The notes: a model not told the origin generated them from the letters alone. A DNA stretch of 64,000 nt from Massilia sp. erpn (GCF_024400215.1 NZ_CP053748.1:5580001-5644000), one strand, 5' to 3'. Positions 26,734 to 36,484 are shown, counted from the first letter of the stretch. Made by a program: numbers and translations.

Positions 26734-28956
26734 TCAAGCCGGTTCGCCCGCCATCACCCCCAGAAGATGCACCAGCTTGCTGGTATCGAGCGGCTTGACG
26801 AAATAGTGGTCGAAGCCGGCCGCCAGCGCGCGGTCCTGGTCTTCCTTGCGGCCATAACCGGTCACGGCGATCAGCTGGCAGCGCCCCGTTTGCGGCAGCT
26901 GGCGCAGGTGCTCGGCCAGCTGGTAGCCGTCGATATCGGGCAGGCCGATGTCGAGGAAGCAGATCTGCGGCGCCGTGGCGCGCGCCAGTTCGATCGCTTC
27001 GGTGGCGCGGTGGGCGATAAAGACGCGGTGGCCGGCGGCCTCCAGGAACAGGGCCAGGGTCTGGGCCGCATCCACATTATCGTCCACCACCAGGCAGCGC
27101 AGGCCATGCTGGGGCGGCAGGCTGTGTTCCGCCGGCTGGTCCAGGCCCGGCGCCACTTCGCCCTGGGCTGCCGGCAGTTCAATGGCGAACTGGCTGCCGC
27201 GGTCCGGCCCGGCGCTGTCGGCGCGCACCGTGCCGCCATGCAGCAGCACCAGGGTGCGTACCAGGGCCAGGCCCAGGCCCAGGCCGCCCTGTGAACGGTC
27301 CGAGGTACGTTCGCCCTGGGTAAACAGTTCGAACACCCGCCCGCACAGCTCGCGCGTCATGCCGATGCCGTCATCCTCCACCAGCAGGCGCACACGCTCG
27401 CCGTCGCGGCGCAGGCGCACATCGATCTGGCCGTGCTCGGGCGTGTACTTGGCGGCGTTGTTGAGCAGGTTGGCCACCACCTGCACCAGGCGCTTATGGT
27501 CGCCGCTGACAGCCTGCGCCTCGTCCGGCAGATCCAGGTTGAGCTGCTGGCGCTTGCTCTTAAACAGCGGATAGGTCTGTTCCACCGCGTCTTCCACCAC
27601 ATGGCGCAGGTCCAGCACCTGGCGGTTCAGCTTGACCAGGCCGCGCGTCACGCGCGAGACGTCGAGCAGGTCGTCGATCAGGCGTGTCATGTGTTCGACC
27701 TGGCGGCTGATGATGTCGGCCGTGCGCGCCACCGAGGGGTTGTCGCCATGTGCCATCTTCAGCACCTGGGCGCCGGAACTGATCGGCGCCAGCGGATTGC
27801 GCAGCTCATGCGCCAGCATGGCCAGGAATTCGTCCTTGCGCTTGTCGGCTGCCTGCAGCGAGGCGGCGGCGGCATCGCGCTCCCACTCCTTCTTCTGCAA
27901 GGCCAGGGCCATATCGTCCAGCGAGCGCGCCAGGTCGCTGATTTCCTCGTTCTCGTACTGCATGCCGGTGCGCGTATCGAGCGAGCCGGAAGCGATGCGG
28001 TTGGCGGTGCGCGCCAGCGCCTGCACCCGCCGCACGATCAGCACATCGCCGCCGAACCAGGCAGCCAGCAGGGCCAGGGTGACGGTGGCCACCAGGCCGA
28101 TGGTGGCGATCAGCTGGTCGCGCTGGGCCGCCGCCACGATTTCTTCCTGCGGGATGCCGATCATCACGGTGTAATCCGAGACCTCATGGCGGCCGACGCG
28201 GGCGAAGGCGTACATGCGCTCCACGCCATCGTCGTCGGCGACCAGGATCGGCGTCTTGGGCGGATGCAGCAAGCCTTTCTGCAGCGGCGCCGGCAGCTTC
28301 TTGCCGAACCAGGGGCCGGGATCGGGGCGGCGCGAGATAATGGTGCCTTGCGAATCGGCGGTCCACAGCACGGCGCCCGGCGAGAGCTGCACATCGAGCA
28401 CGAATTTATCGAGTTCGGCCAGGTCCATGGCGGCGAACAGCACGCCCACCACCTCCCCTTTCTTGATGACGGGATAAGTCAGGTTGATCGTATGCTTGCC
28501 GATCACACGGCCGAATACATAATTGCTGGCGACGAAGCGGCGCTCGCTGATGGCGCGCTGGAAGTGGGCGCGGTCGCCCAGGTTCACCATGCCGATCGAG
28601 GCCACGGCGCTGCAGGTCACATCGCCGTTCAGCCGGATCAGGCCGAAATTCACATAATCGAGATTCTTGGACAGGATGTCCGACATCAGCACGCTGCAAT
28701 CGTGCTGGTCGCCCAGCACATCGGGCACGCTGGACAGGTCGCGCAGGATCTGGCGCGCGCCCTCCAGCGACTGGGCTTCATTGGCTGCCGCCAGGTTGGC
28801 CACGCGCTGCAGGTTCTCGCGCGCCACCTCGATGGCGTGTTCGCGCTCGCGCATCCCGGTCAGCACCGTCATGGCGGCCATCGGCGTAATCGCCAAGGCC
28901 ACCAGCAGAATCAGGCGCCCACGCAGGCTGTTCAGGCGGAACACGTTCATCGGCAT
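26734..28956 (-). CDS. Membrane hybrid histidine kinase with Cache-type sensor
   Basis: A 740-residue kinase. A first membrane helix ([20 protein letters not shown]) and a second near residue 290 bracket a periplasmic sensor of dCache type ([21 protein letters not shown]). A HAMP-like stretch, HisKA ([14 protein letters not shown], His about 380), HATPase ([26 protein letters not shown]) and a C-terminal receiver (Asp about 668 in [14 protein letters not shown]) follow. It starts 7 bp after the aminotransferase stop codon, so they are very probably cotranscribed. The signal is unknown; dCache domains usually bind small molecules such as amino acids. Confidence 0.87.
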   Translation of the reverse strand: MPMNVFRLNSLRGRLILLVALAITPMAAMTVLTGMREREHAIEVARENLQRVANLAAANEAQSLEGARQILRDLSSVPDVLGDQHDCSVLMSDILSKNLDYVNFGLIRLNGDVTCSAVASIGMVNLGDRAHFQRAISERRFVASNYVFGRVIGKHTINLTYPVIKKGEVVGVLFAAMDLAELDKFVLDVQLSPGAVLWTADSQGTIISRRPDPGPWFGKKLPAPLQKGLLHPPKTPILVADDDGVERMYAFARVGRHEVSDYTVMIGIPQEEIVAAAQRDQLIATIGLVATVTLALLAAWFGGDVLIVRRVQALARTANRIASGSLDTRTGMQYENEEISDLARSLDDMALALQKKEWERDAAAASLQAADKRKDEFLAMLAHELRNPLAPISSGAQVLKMAHGDNPSVARTADIISRQVEHMTRLIDDLLDVSRVTRGLVKLNRQVLDLRHVVEDAVEQTYPLFKSKRQQLNLDLPDEAQAVSGDHKRLVQVVANLLNNAAKYTPEHGQIDVRLRRDGERVRLLVEDDGIGMTRELCGRVFELFTQGERTSDRSQGGLGLGLALVRTLVLLHGGTVRADSAGPDRGSQFAIELPAAQGEVAPGLDQPAEHSLPPQHGLRCLVVDDNVDAAQTLALFLEAAGHRVFIAHRATEAIELARATAPQICFLDIGLPDIDGYQLAEHLRQLPQTGRCQLIAVTGYGRKEDQDRALAAGFDHYFVKPLDTSKLVHLLGVMAGEPA

Positions 28957-28963
28957 ACGGCTC

Positions 28964-30127
28964 CTAAGCCGCCTGGCCGGCCGCAGCCAGCTTGTTGCCC
29001 AAAGCGATGATGGCGTCCACGCCACGCTTCAGGGTGGCCACATCGTCGGCGATATAGCCGATGCGGATAAAACCGGCGCAGCCGAGGGCCTCGCCCGGCA
29101 TGATGGCGACGCGGTATTGTTCGATCAAGGTTTCGGCAAAGGCGTTGGTGTCCATGGTCAAACCCGAGATATCGCCCCACAAATAGGGACCTGAATCGGG
29201 ACGCGTCATTTTAATCCAAGGCACGGCAGAAAACATCCCCACCACCAGATCGCGCCGTGCGCGATAGTCGGCCACCAGTTCCGGCACGTCGCCGGTAGCG
29301 AAAGCCGCTTCGGCCGCCACCTGGCTCAGGGCCGGCACGGCGGCGGTGATCGGGCCTTGCAGGGCTTCCATCGATTTCACCAGCACGGCCGGGGCCACGG
29401 CGAAGCCGGCGCGCCAGCCCATCATGGCATAGCTTTGCGAGGCCGAGAAAATGGTGACGACGCCAATCTCGGCCCAATCCTTGGCCAGGGCCGCCAGGCT
29501 GTGGTGCTGCCCCGCGAAAATCAGCTTTTCATAGCTTTCGTCGACGATGCAGTGGGCGCTGCGGGCGCGCAGCCAGTCGGCGATGGCCAGCAGCTCGTCG
29601 CGGGTAAACACCTTGCCGCTCGGGTTGTGCGGGTTGTTGACGATCAGGACCTTGGCACGCGGCAGCGTGTCGAGGAAGGCGGCATCGATGCGCGCCGGCT
29701 GGTCGACCAGCACGATATTCAGTCCCAGCAACTGGGCGGTGGCGACATAGGCCGGCCAGTGCGGACGGAACACGATCACGGTATCGCCCGGATCGGTCAT
29801 GACATACAGGGACTGGTACAGCGCCTGCTTGGCGCCATTGGTGACGATGACTTCGGCCGCGCTGGCTGCAATGGCGTTTTCGGTGCCCACCTTGGCCGCC
29901 AGTTTCTGGCGCAGGGCCGCCGCGCCGCCCACTGCCGTGTAAGGCAGCAGCGGCTGCTGCACCGCTTCGGCCACGGCGGCGCGCACATGCTCGGGCGCCG
30001 GGAAGTGGGAGATGGCGATCGAAAAGTCGATGACCTCCTCGCCTTGCAACTTCAGTACATCAACACGTTCGTGCATGGCCGTGGTGGCCAGCGGCCGGGC
30101 GGCCGCAATCCGTTTAGATACCTGCAT
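28964..30127 (-). CDS. Class I PLP aminotransferase-family protein lacking the catalytic lysine
   Basis: A 387-residue fold-type I aminotransferase by overall sequence. Present are VTNGAKQALY, RPHWPAY (ring-stacking aromatic), NNPHNPSG (PLP Asn), VDESY (Asp and Tyr that hold PLP), GWRAGF and a C-terminal GFIRIGY with the substrate Arg. However, where the family has Lys (as in AKAFAMTGWR or SKTYAMTGWR), this protein reads SASQSYAMMGWR: the codon is CAA, Gln231. That residue forms the Schiff base with PLP, so ordinary transamination should be impossible. The ATG at 30127 was chosen over a TTG at 30160. It lies 7 bp upstream of a sensor kinase gene. Confidence 0.85.
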   Translation of the reverse strand: MQVSKRIAAARPLATTAMHERVDVLKLQGEEVIDFSIAISHFPAPEHVRAAVAEAVQQPLLPYTAVGGAAALRQKLAAKVGTENAIAASAAEVIVTNGAKQALYQSLYVMTDPGDTVIVFRPHWPAYVATAQLLGLNIVLVDQPARIDAAFLDTLPRAKVLIVNNPHNPSGKVFTRDELLAIADWLRARSAHCIVDESYEKLIFAGQHHSLAALAKDWAEIGVVTIFSASQSYAMMGWRAGFAVAPAVLVKSMEALQGPITAAVPALSQVAAEAAFATGDVPELVADYRARRDLVVGMFSAVPWIKMTRPDSGPYLWGDISGLTMDTNAFAETLIEQYRVAIMPGEALGCAGFIRIGYIADDVATLKRGVDAIIALGNKLAAAGQAA

Positions 30128-30175
30128 GTCGGGGCATACCTTTCTTGAAAAGTTAGCCAAAACATTTTACCAAAA

Positions 30176-30190
30176 TGCAATAAAATTGCA
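30176..30190. promoter_or_regulatory. Inverted repeat upstream of the aminotransferase gene
   Basis: TGCAAT and ATTGCA form exact 6-base arms around AAA, 49-63 bp upstream of the aminotransferase start. The sequence is AT-rich and lies where an operator or promoter would be expected. Confidence 0.4.
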
Positions 30191-30225
30191 CCCAGGTTTT
30201 TCTATCGTGCGAGTGCCCGGCCCCC

Positions 30226-32925
30226 TCAAACGCCGAGCGGGGCGGGCGCCGCCGCGCGTGTTTCCGCAACTTGCGAAATGAAATTAATTGCCGCTCCAGC
30301 CTGCAGCAAGGCGGCAATGCCGTCGGCCGCCAGCGGCGGGCTGAGCAGATAGCCCTGCAACTCGTCGCAGCCGTTGGCGCGCAGGAACTCACACTGTTGC
30401 GCCGTTTCCACGCCCTCGGCGATAACGCGCATCTGCAGCTGGTGTGCCAGCGAGATGATGGCGCGCGCAATGGCCTGGTCGTCGGCGCTGTTGGCCAGGT
30501 CGCGCACGAAGGACTTGTCGATCTTCAGGCGGCCGATGGGGAAGGACTTCAACGCCGCCAGGCTGGAATAGCCGGTGCCGAAATCGTCGATCGACAGCGC
30601 CAGGCCCATGGCCTCCAGCTCGCGCATCTTGGCCACGGCCTGCTGCACGTCACGCATGATCAGCGACTCCGTCACCTCCAGCTCCAGCCAGCGCGGCGCC
30701 AGGCCGCCCTGCTGCAAGGCCTCGGCCACGCGCGCTTCCAGGCGCAGGTCGTCGAACTGGCGCGGCGAGACGTTGACCGAAATGGTCAGCGGCGGCAAGC
30801 CGGCATCCTGCCAGGCGCGCCCCTGGCGGCAAGCTTCGCGCAGCCCCCATTCGCCGATGGCGACGATGGCCCCGCTCTCCTCGGCCAGCGGAATGAACTG
30901 GTCGGGCCGGATCGCGCCGCGCTCGGGATGCTGCCAGCGCAGCAGTGCTTCGACGCCGAAGATGCGGCCGCTCTCCAGGTCCAGCTTGGGCTGGTATTCC
31001 AGGCGCAGCTGCTGCTCGTCGACCGCCTTGCGCAAGCCATCCATCAAGGCCAGCTTCTCTTCCAGCGAGGCGTTCATCTCGCAGGCATAGAACTGGTAAT
31101 TGTTCTTGCCGCCATCCTTGGCGCGGTACATGGCCGCGTCGGCGTTCATCAGCAGGGTGCCGGGATCGGCGCCGTCGCGCGGATACAGGGAAACGCCGAT
31201 GCTGCAGCTGACCTGCACTTCCTGCCCTTCCAGGAGCACCGGCCGGATCACCTCGGCGCGGATGCGCTCCAGCAGCGGCGCGATGCTGGCCGCCTCGCCA
31301 CAGGCCTGCGGCAGCACCAGCACGAATTCGTCGCCGCCGAAGCGGCCCACGGTATCTTCGCGGCGCAGGCACAGGGCCATGCGCTCGGCCACCTGTTTCA
31401 GTAGCTCGTCGCCGGCATTGTGGCCCAGGCCATCGTTGACCAGCTTGAAGCTGTCCAGGTCGATGAAGGCCACGGCCACGGCCTGCTTGTCGCGCCGTGC
31501 CCGTTCGATGGCCTGACGCAGTCGCTCGCCGATCAGGCTGCGGTTGGGCAGGCCGGTCAAGGTGTCGTGGTGGGCCATATGGTAGATGCGCTCTTCGGTC
31601 GCCTTGCGTTCGCTGATATCGCGCACAATGGCCACCACGCCGCCCTCCACGCCCACCACCTGCCAGTGCAGCCAGCGCGCATCCACCTGGGGCATGATGT
31701 TTTCCATCTCTTCGTGATGGGTGCCGCCCAGATTGGTGATGCGCACCAGCTTGTCGAAGATGCCGTTCTCGCGCGTCTCGGGCAGCCAGGCGCACAGGGT
31801 CTGGCCCTGCAGCTCCTGCTTGCTCAGGCCCGTCATCTTTTCGGCGCGCGAGTTGGCGGTGGTGATGCGGAAATCGGTGATCGCGCCCTGCTCGTTGCGC
31901 AGGGCGCGCAGCACGAAGAAGGAATCCATATTCGCTTCCGACGCGGCGGCATAAGTCTCCTGCGCCAGGCGGATGCGGCGGCGCGCGCGCGCGCCCTGCC
32001 AGCACCACAGCCAGGTCATGGCCATGGCCATCAGCAGCACGGCGCTGGCCACGCCCGCTTCCCACAGATGATTCAGGCGGCGCTGCTCGACGCTGGCCAT
32101 CACTTCGCTTTCGGCCATGCCGGCCACCGCCGTCAGCGCAAAGCCGTGCAGCGGACGCGCCGCCATATAGCGGCGGATGCCGTCCCAGGGACTGGCCTGG
32201 GGCTGGCCCTGCGACAGCGGCGCGCGCGCCAGGCTCTGGCCCCAGGAGACTTTTTCGCCCACGCGCAGCACGCGCAGCACGCCGTCCTGGCCCAGCAGGC
32301 CTTGCACGCCCAGTTCGCCCTGGCGCGAACGCTCGTAGCCGCTGGTGAAATAGGCGGGATCGACTTCGACGATGGCAATGCCGGCGAAATTGCCGCCGGC
32401 ATCGTTCAGGCGGCGCGTGAAATGCAGGTGCCAGTCCTGGTTGGCCTGGTCGCGCATGGTCTGCGCCACATACACGCTATCGCTATTGCGCGCCTTGTGC
32501 ACCTTGAAATAATCCTGGCCGCTGACCGGAATATTGCGCGCCGCCGGACTGCTGGCGATAGTATTGCCGCGCGCATCGGTCAGGCTGACCACGAACACCA
32601 GGCCGGAAGGCAGCAGGCCTTGCTGCGCCAGTTCCTTGAGCGCCTGCTCCGGCCCCTTCTTTTCGGTCACGTATTTCAGCAGCTTGAGGGTCTGGTCGAT
32701 ACCGTTCAGATTGCGCGCCACCTGCGCCTCGTAGGTGGCGATCAGCTCCTGCACCGACTCCACGGCGGCGGCGCGCGCGGCGGCGCGTTCGGCGTCGATG
32801 AAATGCAGGGTCACGCCCCAGATGGCCGCCAGCAGCACCACGGTGAACAGTGGCAGGGACAGGAAGGCGTCCTGCCACCAGCGCAGCAAACGCATGCCGC
32901 GGCTTTCGCGTCGCAGTTGGCCCAT
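30226..32925 (-). CDS. Membrane GGDEF-EAL protein with Cache and PAS domains
   Basis: An 899-residue c-di-GMP enzyme. A membrane helix near residue 25 starts a periplasmic dCache sensor to about residue 285, a second helix (AGVASAVLLMAMAMTWLW) follows, then PAS, GGDEF and EAL. The GGDEF loop is intact (GRFGGDEF) with an RRED I-site. The EAL part has EALLRW, DDFGTGYSSL, IDKSF and EGVET, so both synthesis and breakdown are possible. The ATG shares one base with the stop codon of the upstream PstS-like gene (TGATG), which indicates coupled translation. Confidence 0.92.
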   Translation of the reverse strand: MGQLRRESRGMRLLRWWQDAFLSLPLFTVVLLAAIWGVTLHFIDAERAAARAAAVESVQELIATYEAQVARNLNGIDQTLKLLKYVTEKKGPEQALKELAQQGLLPSGLVFVVSLTDARGNTIASSPAARNIPVSGQDYFKVHKARNSDSVYVAQTMRDQANQDWHLHFTRRLNDAGGNFAGIAIVEVDPAYFTSGYERSRQGELGVQGLLGQDGVLRVLRVGEKVSWGQSLARAPLSQGQPQASPWDGIRRYMAARPLHGFALTAVAGMAESEVMASVEQRRLNHLWEAGVASAVLLMAMAMTWLWCWQGARARRRIRLAQETYAAASEANMDSFFVLRALRNEQGAITDFRITTANSRAEKMTGLSKQELQGQTLCAWLPETRENGIFDKLVRITNLGGTHHEEMENIMPQVDARWLHWQVVGVEGGVVAIVRDISERKATEERIYHMAHHDTLTGLPNRSLIGERLRQAIERARRDKQAVAVAFIDLDSFKLVNDGLGHNAGDELLKQVAERMALCLRREDTVGRFGGDEFVLVLPQACGEAASIAPLLERIRAEVIRPVLLEGQEVQVSCSIGVSLYPRDGADPGTLLMNADAAMYRAKDGGKNNYQFYACEMNASLEEKLALMDGLRKAVDEQQLRLEYQPKLDLESGRIFGVEALLRWQHPERGAIRPDQFIPLAEESGAIVAIGEWGLREACRQGRAWQDAGLPPLTISVNVSPRQFDDLRLEARVAEALQQGGLAPRWLELEVTESLIMRDVQQAVAKMRELEAMGLALSIDDFGTGYSSLAALKSFPIGRLKIDKSFVRDLANSADDQAIARAIISLAHQLQMRVIAEGVETAQQCEFLRANGCDELQGYLLSPPLAADGIAALLQAGAAINFISQVAETRAAAPAPLGV

Positions 32926-33350
32926 CAGTGCACCACCAGCACCGGCTTGACGCTGGCATCGAGCGCGCTGCGTTCGATATAGCCGATCATATTCGGATTG
33001 TCCGCCACCAGCTTGCGCACGGCGGCGCTGCTGCCCATTTCGCGCGGCGGCTGGCCGCGTCCCGTAAAGATCATCTTGGTCCAGTAAGCTTTCATCAGGG
33101 CCGGGCTTTTCGCCGCCACCTTGCTGTAGAACTCATTGCGCAGCGGCGTGTTGATGGCCTGGTCGATGGCGACCGCCTCCCCGCCTTCGGGAAAACGGGC
33201 CACTTCGGCCAGGAAGATGTCGGCCACCTGCTCGGCGCGCAATTGCGCCACCGGGCTGCGGCTGGAGACGATCACCACAAGCTCGGCCGCCACGGCCGGC
33301 ACGCTCAGCACGGCGCTCAGGAGCAGTGCGCCCAGTTTGCTTAGTCGCAT
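32925..33350 (-). CDS. Short PstS-like phosphate-type substrate-binding protein
   Basis: A 141-residue exported protein with a signal peptide ending at AVAA. The remainder (IVSSRSPVAQLRAEQVADIFLAE, MIGYIERSALDASVKPVLVV) matches short proteins annotated as phosphate ABC-transporter binding proteins, which are about half the size of full PstS. It lies between a porin and a GGDEF-EAL gene and overlaps the latter. No ABC permease or ATPase is nearby, so it more likely hands a ligand to the sensor than to a transporter. GGAGG precedes the ATG. Confidence 0.75.
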   Translation of the reverse strand: MRLSKLGALLLSAVLSVPAVAAELVVIVSSRSPVAQLRAEQVADIFLAEVARFPEGGEAVAIDQAINTPLRNEFYSKVAAKSPALMKAYWTKMIFTGRGQPPREMGSSAAVRKLVADNPNMIGYIERSALDASVKPVLVVH

Positions 33351-33361
33351 GACGGCCTCCG

Positions 33362-34705
33362 TCAAAATACGAAATCGACCACAACGCTGCTGACGCCAAA
33401 GGCCTTGCCGGAGCGGAAGCCCGGCTGCACATTGATCAGCGTTCCCGAGGTGCCGCCGTGCGGACGCACGCGGTCATACTGCATTTTCAGGGCGACCGAG
33501 GGCGCCACATCCCAGCGCAGGCCGGCGGCCACCGTATCCTGCACCGAGATCATGCTGAGCCAGGCGTTCAAGCCGCCGTTCAGGCGGCGCGCCCGTTCCG
33601 CCGCCTGCGGCCGCAGGCCGCGCATGGGAATGCCGCGCACCCAGGTCGGGGTATTCGCATGCACCTTGCCCGCCACCAGATAGGGCGTGAAGGCGCCGAT
33701 GCGGTAGCCGCCGCTCAGATACATGGCGGTCTTGTCGCCCAGGAAGGAACGGGTATTGATGCGGCCCGCCTCGCCCATCAGGAACCAGTTGCCCGGGTCA
33801 TAGTTGAAGCCGAGACTGACCACGCTGACGCGGCGCTCGCTGGCGTCGTAGCGGTTGGCCAGACGCTCGCCGTAGCGGCCGAAATGGCGGAAGGCGTTGA
33901 AGAAATCCTTGCCGTAATTGATGCGCAGGTCGGCGCTGAGCAGGCTGGCGCGCACGCTCAGCGCACCGATGCTGGCCGTGTTGGAAATGCCGGTCAGATC
34001 GCTGGCCTTGGCGCGGAAGGCACGGCTGACGTCGATCTCGGTGCGGCCGTACAGCAGCTGGGTCACATTCTTGACGCCGCCCAGCTGCCAGCGGTAACTG
34101 GCATCGATGCCGTCGCTGCTGCTGATGGGCAGGGTGCCGTACAGCTCGACCGGCGGCCGCACCCAGGGCAAGGCATAGCCGGCCTTGCGGTAGTCGGCGG
34201 TGACGAACAGCGGCAAGGCGATGCGGCCGACACGCAGGCTGAGCTCGGGCGTGGCCTGGTACTTGATATTGGCCCACTCGACCTTGGGCTGCCAGGAATC
34301 GAGCAGGCGGCGCTCGGACACCACCTGCACCACGGCCGACCAGTTGCGGTCGAACTGGGCGCCGAGCTGCACGCCGAAGCGGCTGTCCACCGCCGTGCTC
34401 CACTCGTGGCTATGGCCGGCCTGGCCGGGATTCAGGGGATTGGCCGTGAAGTCGGCCTGTTTTTCGCTGGACCGCACGGCGCCCAGGCTGCCGAAACCGC
34501 CGAAGGTCCAGCTCGGCAAAGCGCTGGCCGGCGCGGGTGTGGACGCCGGAACGGTGCCGGCCTCCGCGCCGGTGGCCGGGCCGGTATCGGCAGGACTGGC
34601 CAGCACCGGTTCGGCGCTGTCCTTCACGGCCTGGGCATGGCTTGCGGCCACGGGTAGGGCCAGAGCCAGACAAGCGAAGGGAATCAGATGACGCTGCTTC
34701 TGCAT
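33362..34705 (-). CDS. Outer-membrane porin-like protein
   Basis: A 447-residue exported protein with a signal peptide (to ASHA), a Pro/Ala-rich linker to residue ~65, then beta-barrel pattern to a final aromatic residue (VVVDFVF). Segments such as WTFGGFGSLGAV, VEWANIKYQATPELSLRVGRI and YLSGGYRIGAFTPYL fit porins of the phosphate/oligosaccharide-type outer-membrane families. It is first in a three-gene operon with the PstS-like and GGDEF-EAL genes, 11 bp apart from the next. Its solute is unknown. Confidence 0.75.
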   Translation of the reverse strand: MQKQRHLIPFACLALALPVAASHAQAVKDSAEPVLASPADTGPATGAEAGTVPASTPAPASALPSWTFGGFGSLGAVRSSEKQADFTANPLNPGQAGHSHEWSTAVDSRFGVQLGAQFDRNWSAVVQVVSERRLLDSWQPKVEWANIKYQATPELSLRVGRIALPLFVTADYRKAGYALPWVRPPVELYGTLPISSSDGIDASYRWQLGGVKNVTQLLYGRTEIDVSRAFRAKASDLTGISNTASIGALSVRASLLSADLRINYGKDFFNAFRHFGRYGERLANRYDASERRVSVVSLGFNYDPGNWFLMGEAGRINTRSFLGDKTAMYLSGGYRIGAFTPYLVAGKVHANTPTWVRGIPMRGLRPQAAERARRLNGGLNAWLSMISVQDTVAAGLRWDVAPSVALKMQYDRVRPHGGTSGTLINVQPGFRSGKAFGVSSVVVDFVF

Positions 34706-35016
34706 TAATAGGTTTCCGATAAACTAATCGCAGCAGGAAAGCAGCGCACAAGGCTGCACACGGCCGGTTCCAGCACCGCGGACACTTCCTGCAAGTGGTA
34801 AAGGTGGCAGCGCCGACTGCGGCTGCGTGGATCAACGGATGCGCGCACGGCGCGCCTTGAATTCTCACACTTTATAACAGCCCCTCGGGACTGTCGATAA
34901 ATTTCCTTAGAGAATCACTTCTATTTTTGTGGAAACATTTTCATTCTTGCCAAGCCGGGGCATGCCGCGGCGCCTGCCGTACAATGGCGTTTTTTGCACG
35001 AAGAGAAGGACGGGCG
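34706..35016. other. Intergenic region between divergent porin and NUDIX genes
   Basis: 311 bp without a supported gene. Short imperfect inverted repeats such as ACAGCCCC/GGGACTGT lie near 34874-34892. It must hold the porin operon promoter on the minus strand and the NUDIX promoter on the plus strand, but I cannot locate either with confidence. Confidence 0.5.
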
Positions 35017-35439
35017 GTGAGCATGCAGCTTTCTTGCGGCACCTTGATAGTCAACGCGGCGGGTGAACTGCTGCTGTGCCATGTGACCGGCACCGCCAAC
35101 TGGGATATTCCCAAGGGCTTGCGCGATCCGGGCGAAACCCCGCTGCAGGCGGCGCGGCGCGAACTGCGCGAGGAAGCGGGCCTGGAGCTCGACGACGCCC
35201 TGTTCCGCGATCTGGGCGAGTTCGACTACCGGCGCGACAAGCGCCTGCACCTGTTCCACGTCGCCGCCGGCGACGGCCTCTGCCAGCTCGACCAGCTGCA
35301 TTGCAGCAGCTTCTTCCCGCACCACCGCACCGGCGAAGCCACGCCCGAATGCGACGGCTTCCGCTGGGCCAGCCGCGAGGACGTGCGCACCCTGTGCTGG
35401 CCGCGCATGGCCCAGCGCCTGCTGTCGCTGGCGTGGTAG
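35017..35439 (+). CDS. NUDIX hydrolase
   Basis: A 140-residue NUDIX protein. The full NUDIX box is present (GLRDPGETPLQ, then RRELREEAGLEL), with the Glu residues that bind divalent metal. Such enzymes cleave nucleoside diphosphates linked to other groups. I chose GTG at 35017 because AAGGA lies six bases upstream; ATG at 35023 is the alternative. Substrate is not predictable from the box. Confidence 0.88.
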   Translation: MSMQLSCGTLIVNAAGELLLCHVTGTANWDIPKGLRDPGETPLQAARRELREEAGLELDDALFRDLGEFDYRRDKRLHLFHVAAGDGLCQLDQLHCSSFFPHHRTGEATPECDGFRWASREDVRTLCWPRMAQRLLSLAW

Positions 35440-35521
35440 CCGTCAGCAGAATATTGGCAGAACTGCTAGTCTAGACGCCTCTGCGCTTCCGCAGGTGTTC
35501 AGATGACGAAAGGGCGACCGC

Positions 35522-36478
35522 ATGACCGACCAGCAGATTCCCATCCACTCCGGCTTTGGCGCCACCACCACGGCAACGCAAGTGCTGGCCGGACTCGATC
35601 TATCCAATATGACGGCCATCGTTACCGGCGGCCATTCCGGCCTGGGCCTGGCAACGACAAGAGCCTTGGCCCAGGCTGGCGCGCGGGTCATCGTTGCCGC
35701 CCGCAATCCCACCTCGGCCAGGATGCAACTGGCAGACCTGGACAAGGTCGAAGTCGCGCAATTGGACTTGGGCAATCTCGGCAGCGTGCAAGACTTCGCC
35801 GCCACTTTTCTGGCGAGCGGCCGCCACCTCGATATCCTGATTGGCAGCGCCGGCATCATGGCTTGTCCGGAAACACGCCTGGGGCCGGGCTGGGAAGCGC
35901 AGTTTGCCACCAACCATCTTGGGCACTACGCCCTGGTTAACCGGCTCTGGCCCGCCTTGCAAGGCGGCGCCCGGGTCGTGTCCGTCTCGTCCGCAGGTCA
36001 TCAGCAATCGGGCATGCGCTGGGATGATGTGCACTTCACGCGAGGCTATGACAAGTGGCTCGCTTATGGTCAGGCCAAGACTGCCAATGCCCTGTTTGCC
36101 GTCCACCTGGACAAGCTGGGCCGGGACGCCGGCGTGCGCGCTTTTTCCCTCCATCCCGGCAAGATTTTTACGCCGCTGCAACGCCATCTGGCGCAAGAGG
36201 AAATGATTGCCGCCGGCTGGCTTGACGCAAAGGGCAATCCCGCCGATCCCACATTCAAGACCCCGGAGCAAGGCGCGGCCACCCAGGTATGGGCGGCAAG
36301 CTCGCCCCAGCTGGCTGGCCTGGGCGGACTGTATTGCGAGGACTGCGACATTGCCCGCGTCGACGCAAGCCACCCGCCCTCCTTTGTCGGCGTCAGCCCC
36401 CATGCGATTGATCCGGAACAGGCGGAACGCCTGTGGGCCTTGTCCGCCGAACTCACCGGCGTCAATGCCTTCAACTAG
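35522..36478 (+). CDS. Short-chain dehydrogenase (retinol-dehydrogenase-like)
   Basis: A 318-residue SDR. It has the nucleotide motif VTGGHSGLGLA, GSAGIM (usually NNAG), NHLGHY, the catalytic Ser in VSVSSAGH and Y-x-x-x-K in YGQAKTA. The NHLGH element and length fit the retinol-dehydrogenase-like oxidoreductases, which use NAD(P)H on lipophilic or aromatic carbonyls. The gene stands alone, convergent with the SDR at 36485 with six bases between stop codons. Confidence 0.88.
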   Translation: MTDQQIPIHSGFGATTTATQVLAGLDLSNMTAIVTGGHSGLGLATTRALAQAGARVIVAARNPTSARMQLADLDKVEVAQLDLGNLGSVQDFAATFLASGRHLDILIGSAGIMACPETRLGPGWEAQFATNHLGHYALVNRLWPALQGGARVVSVSSAGHQQSGMRWDDVHFTRGYDKWLAYGQAKTANALFAVHLDKLGRDAGVRAFSLHPGKIFTPLQRHLAQEEMIAAGWLDAKGNPADPTFKTPEQGAATQVWAASSPQLAGLGGLYCEDCDIARVDASHPPSFVGVSPHAIDPEQAERLWALSAELTGVNAFN

Positions 36479-36484
36479 GGAAAC

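Noticed and set aside
27433..29010. 525-codon plus-strand frame opposite the hybrid kinase
   Set aside because: Antisense shadow of a gene with clear HisKA, HATPase and receiver motifs.
30226..32925. Degenerate GGDEF or EAL domain
   Set aside because: Both active-site motifs (GGDEF, EALLRW, DDFGTGYSSL) are intact.
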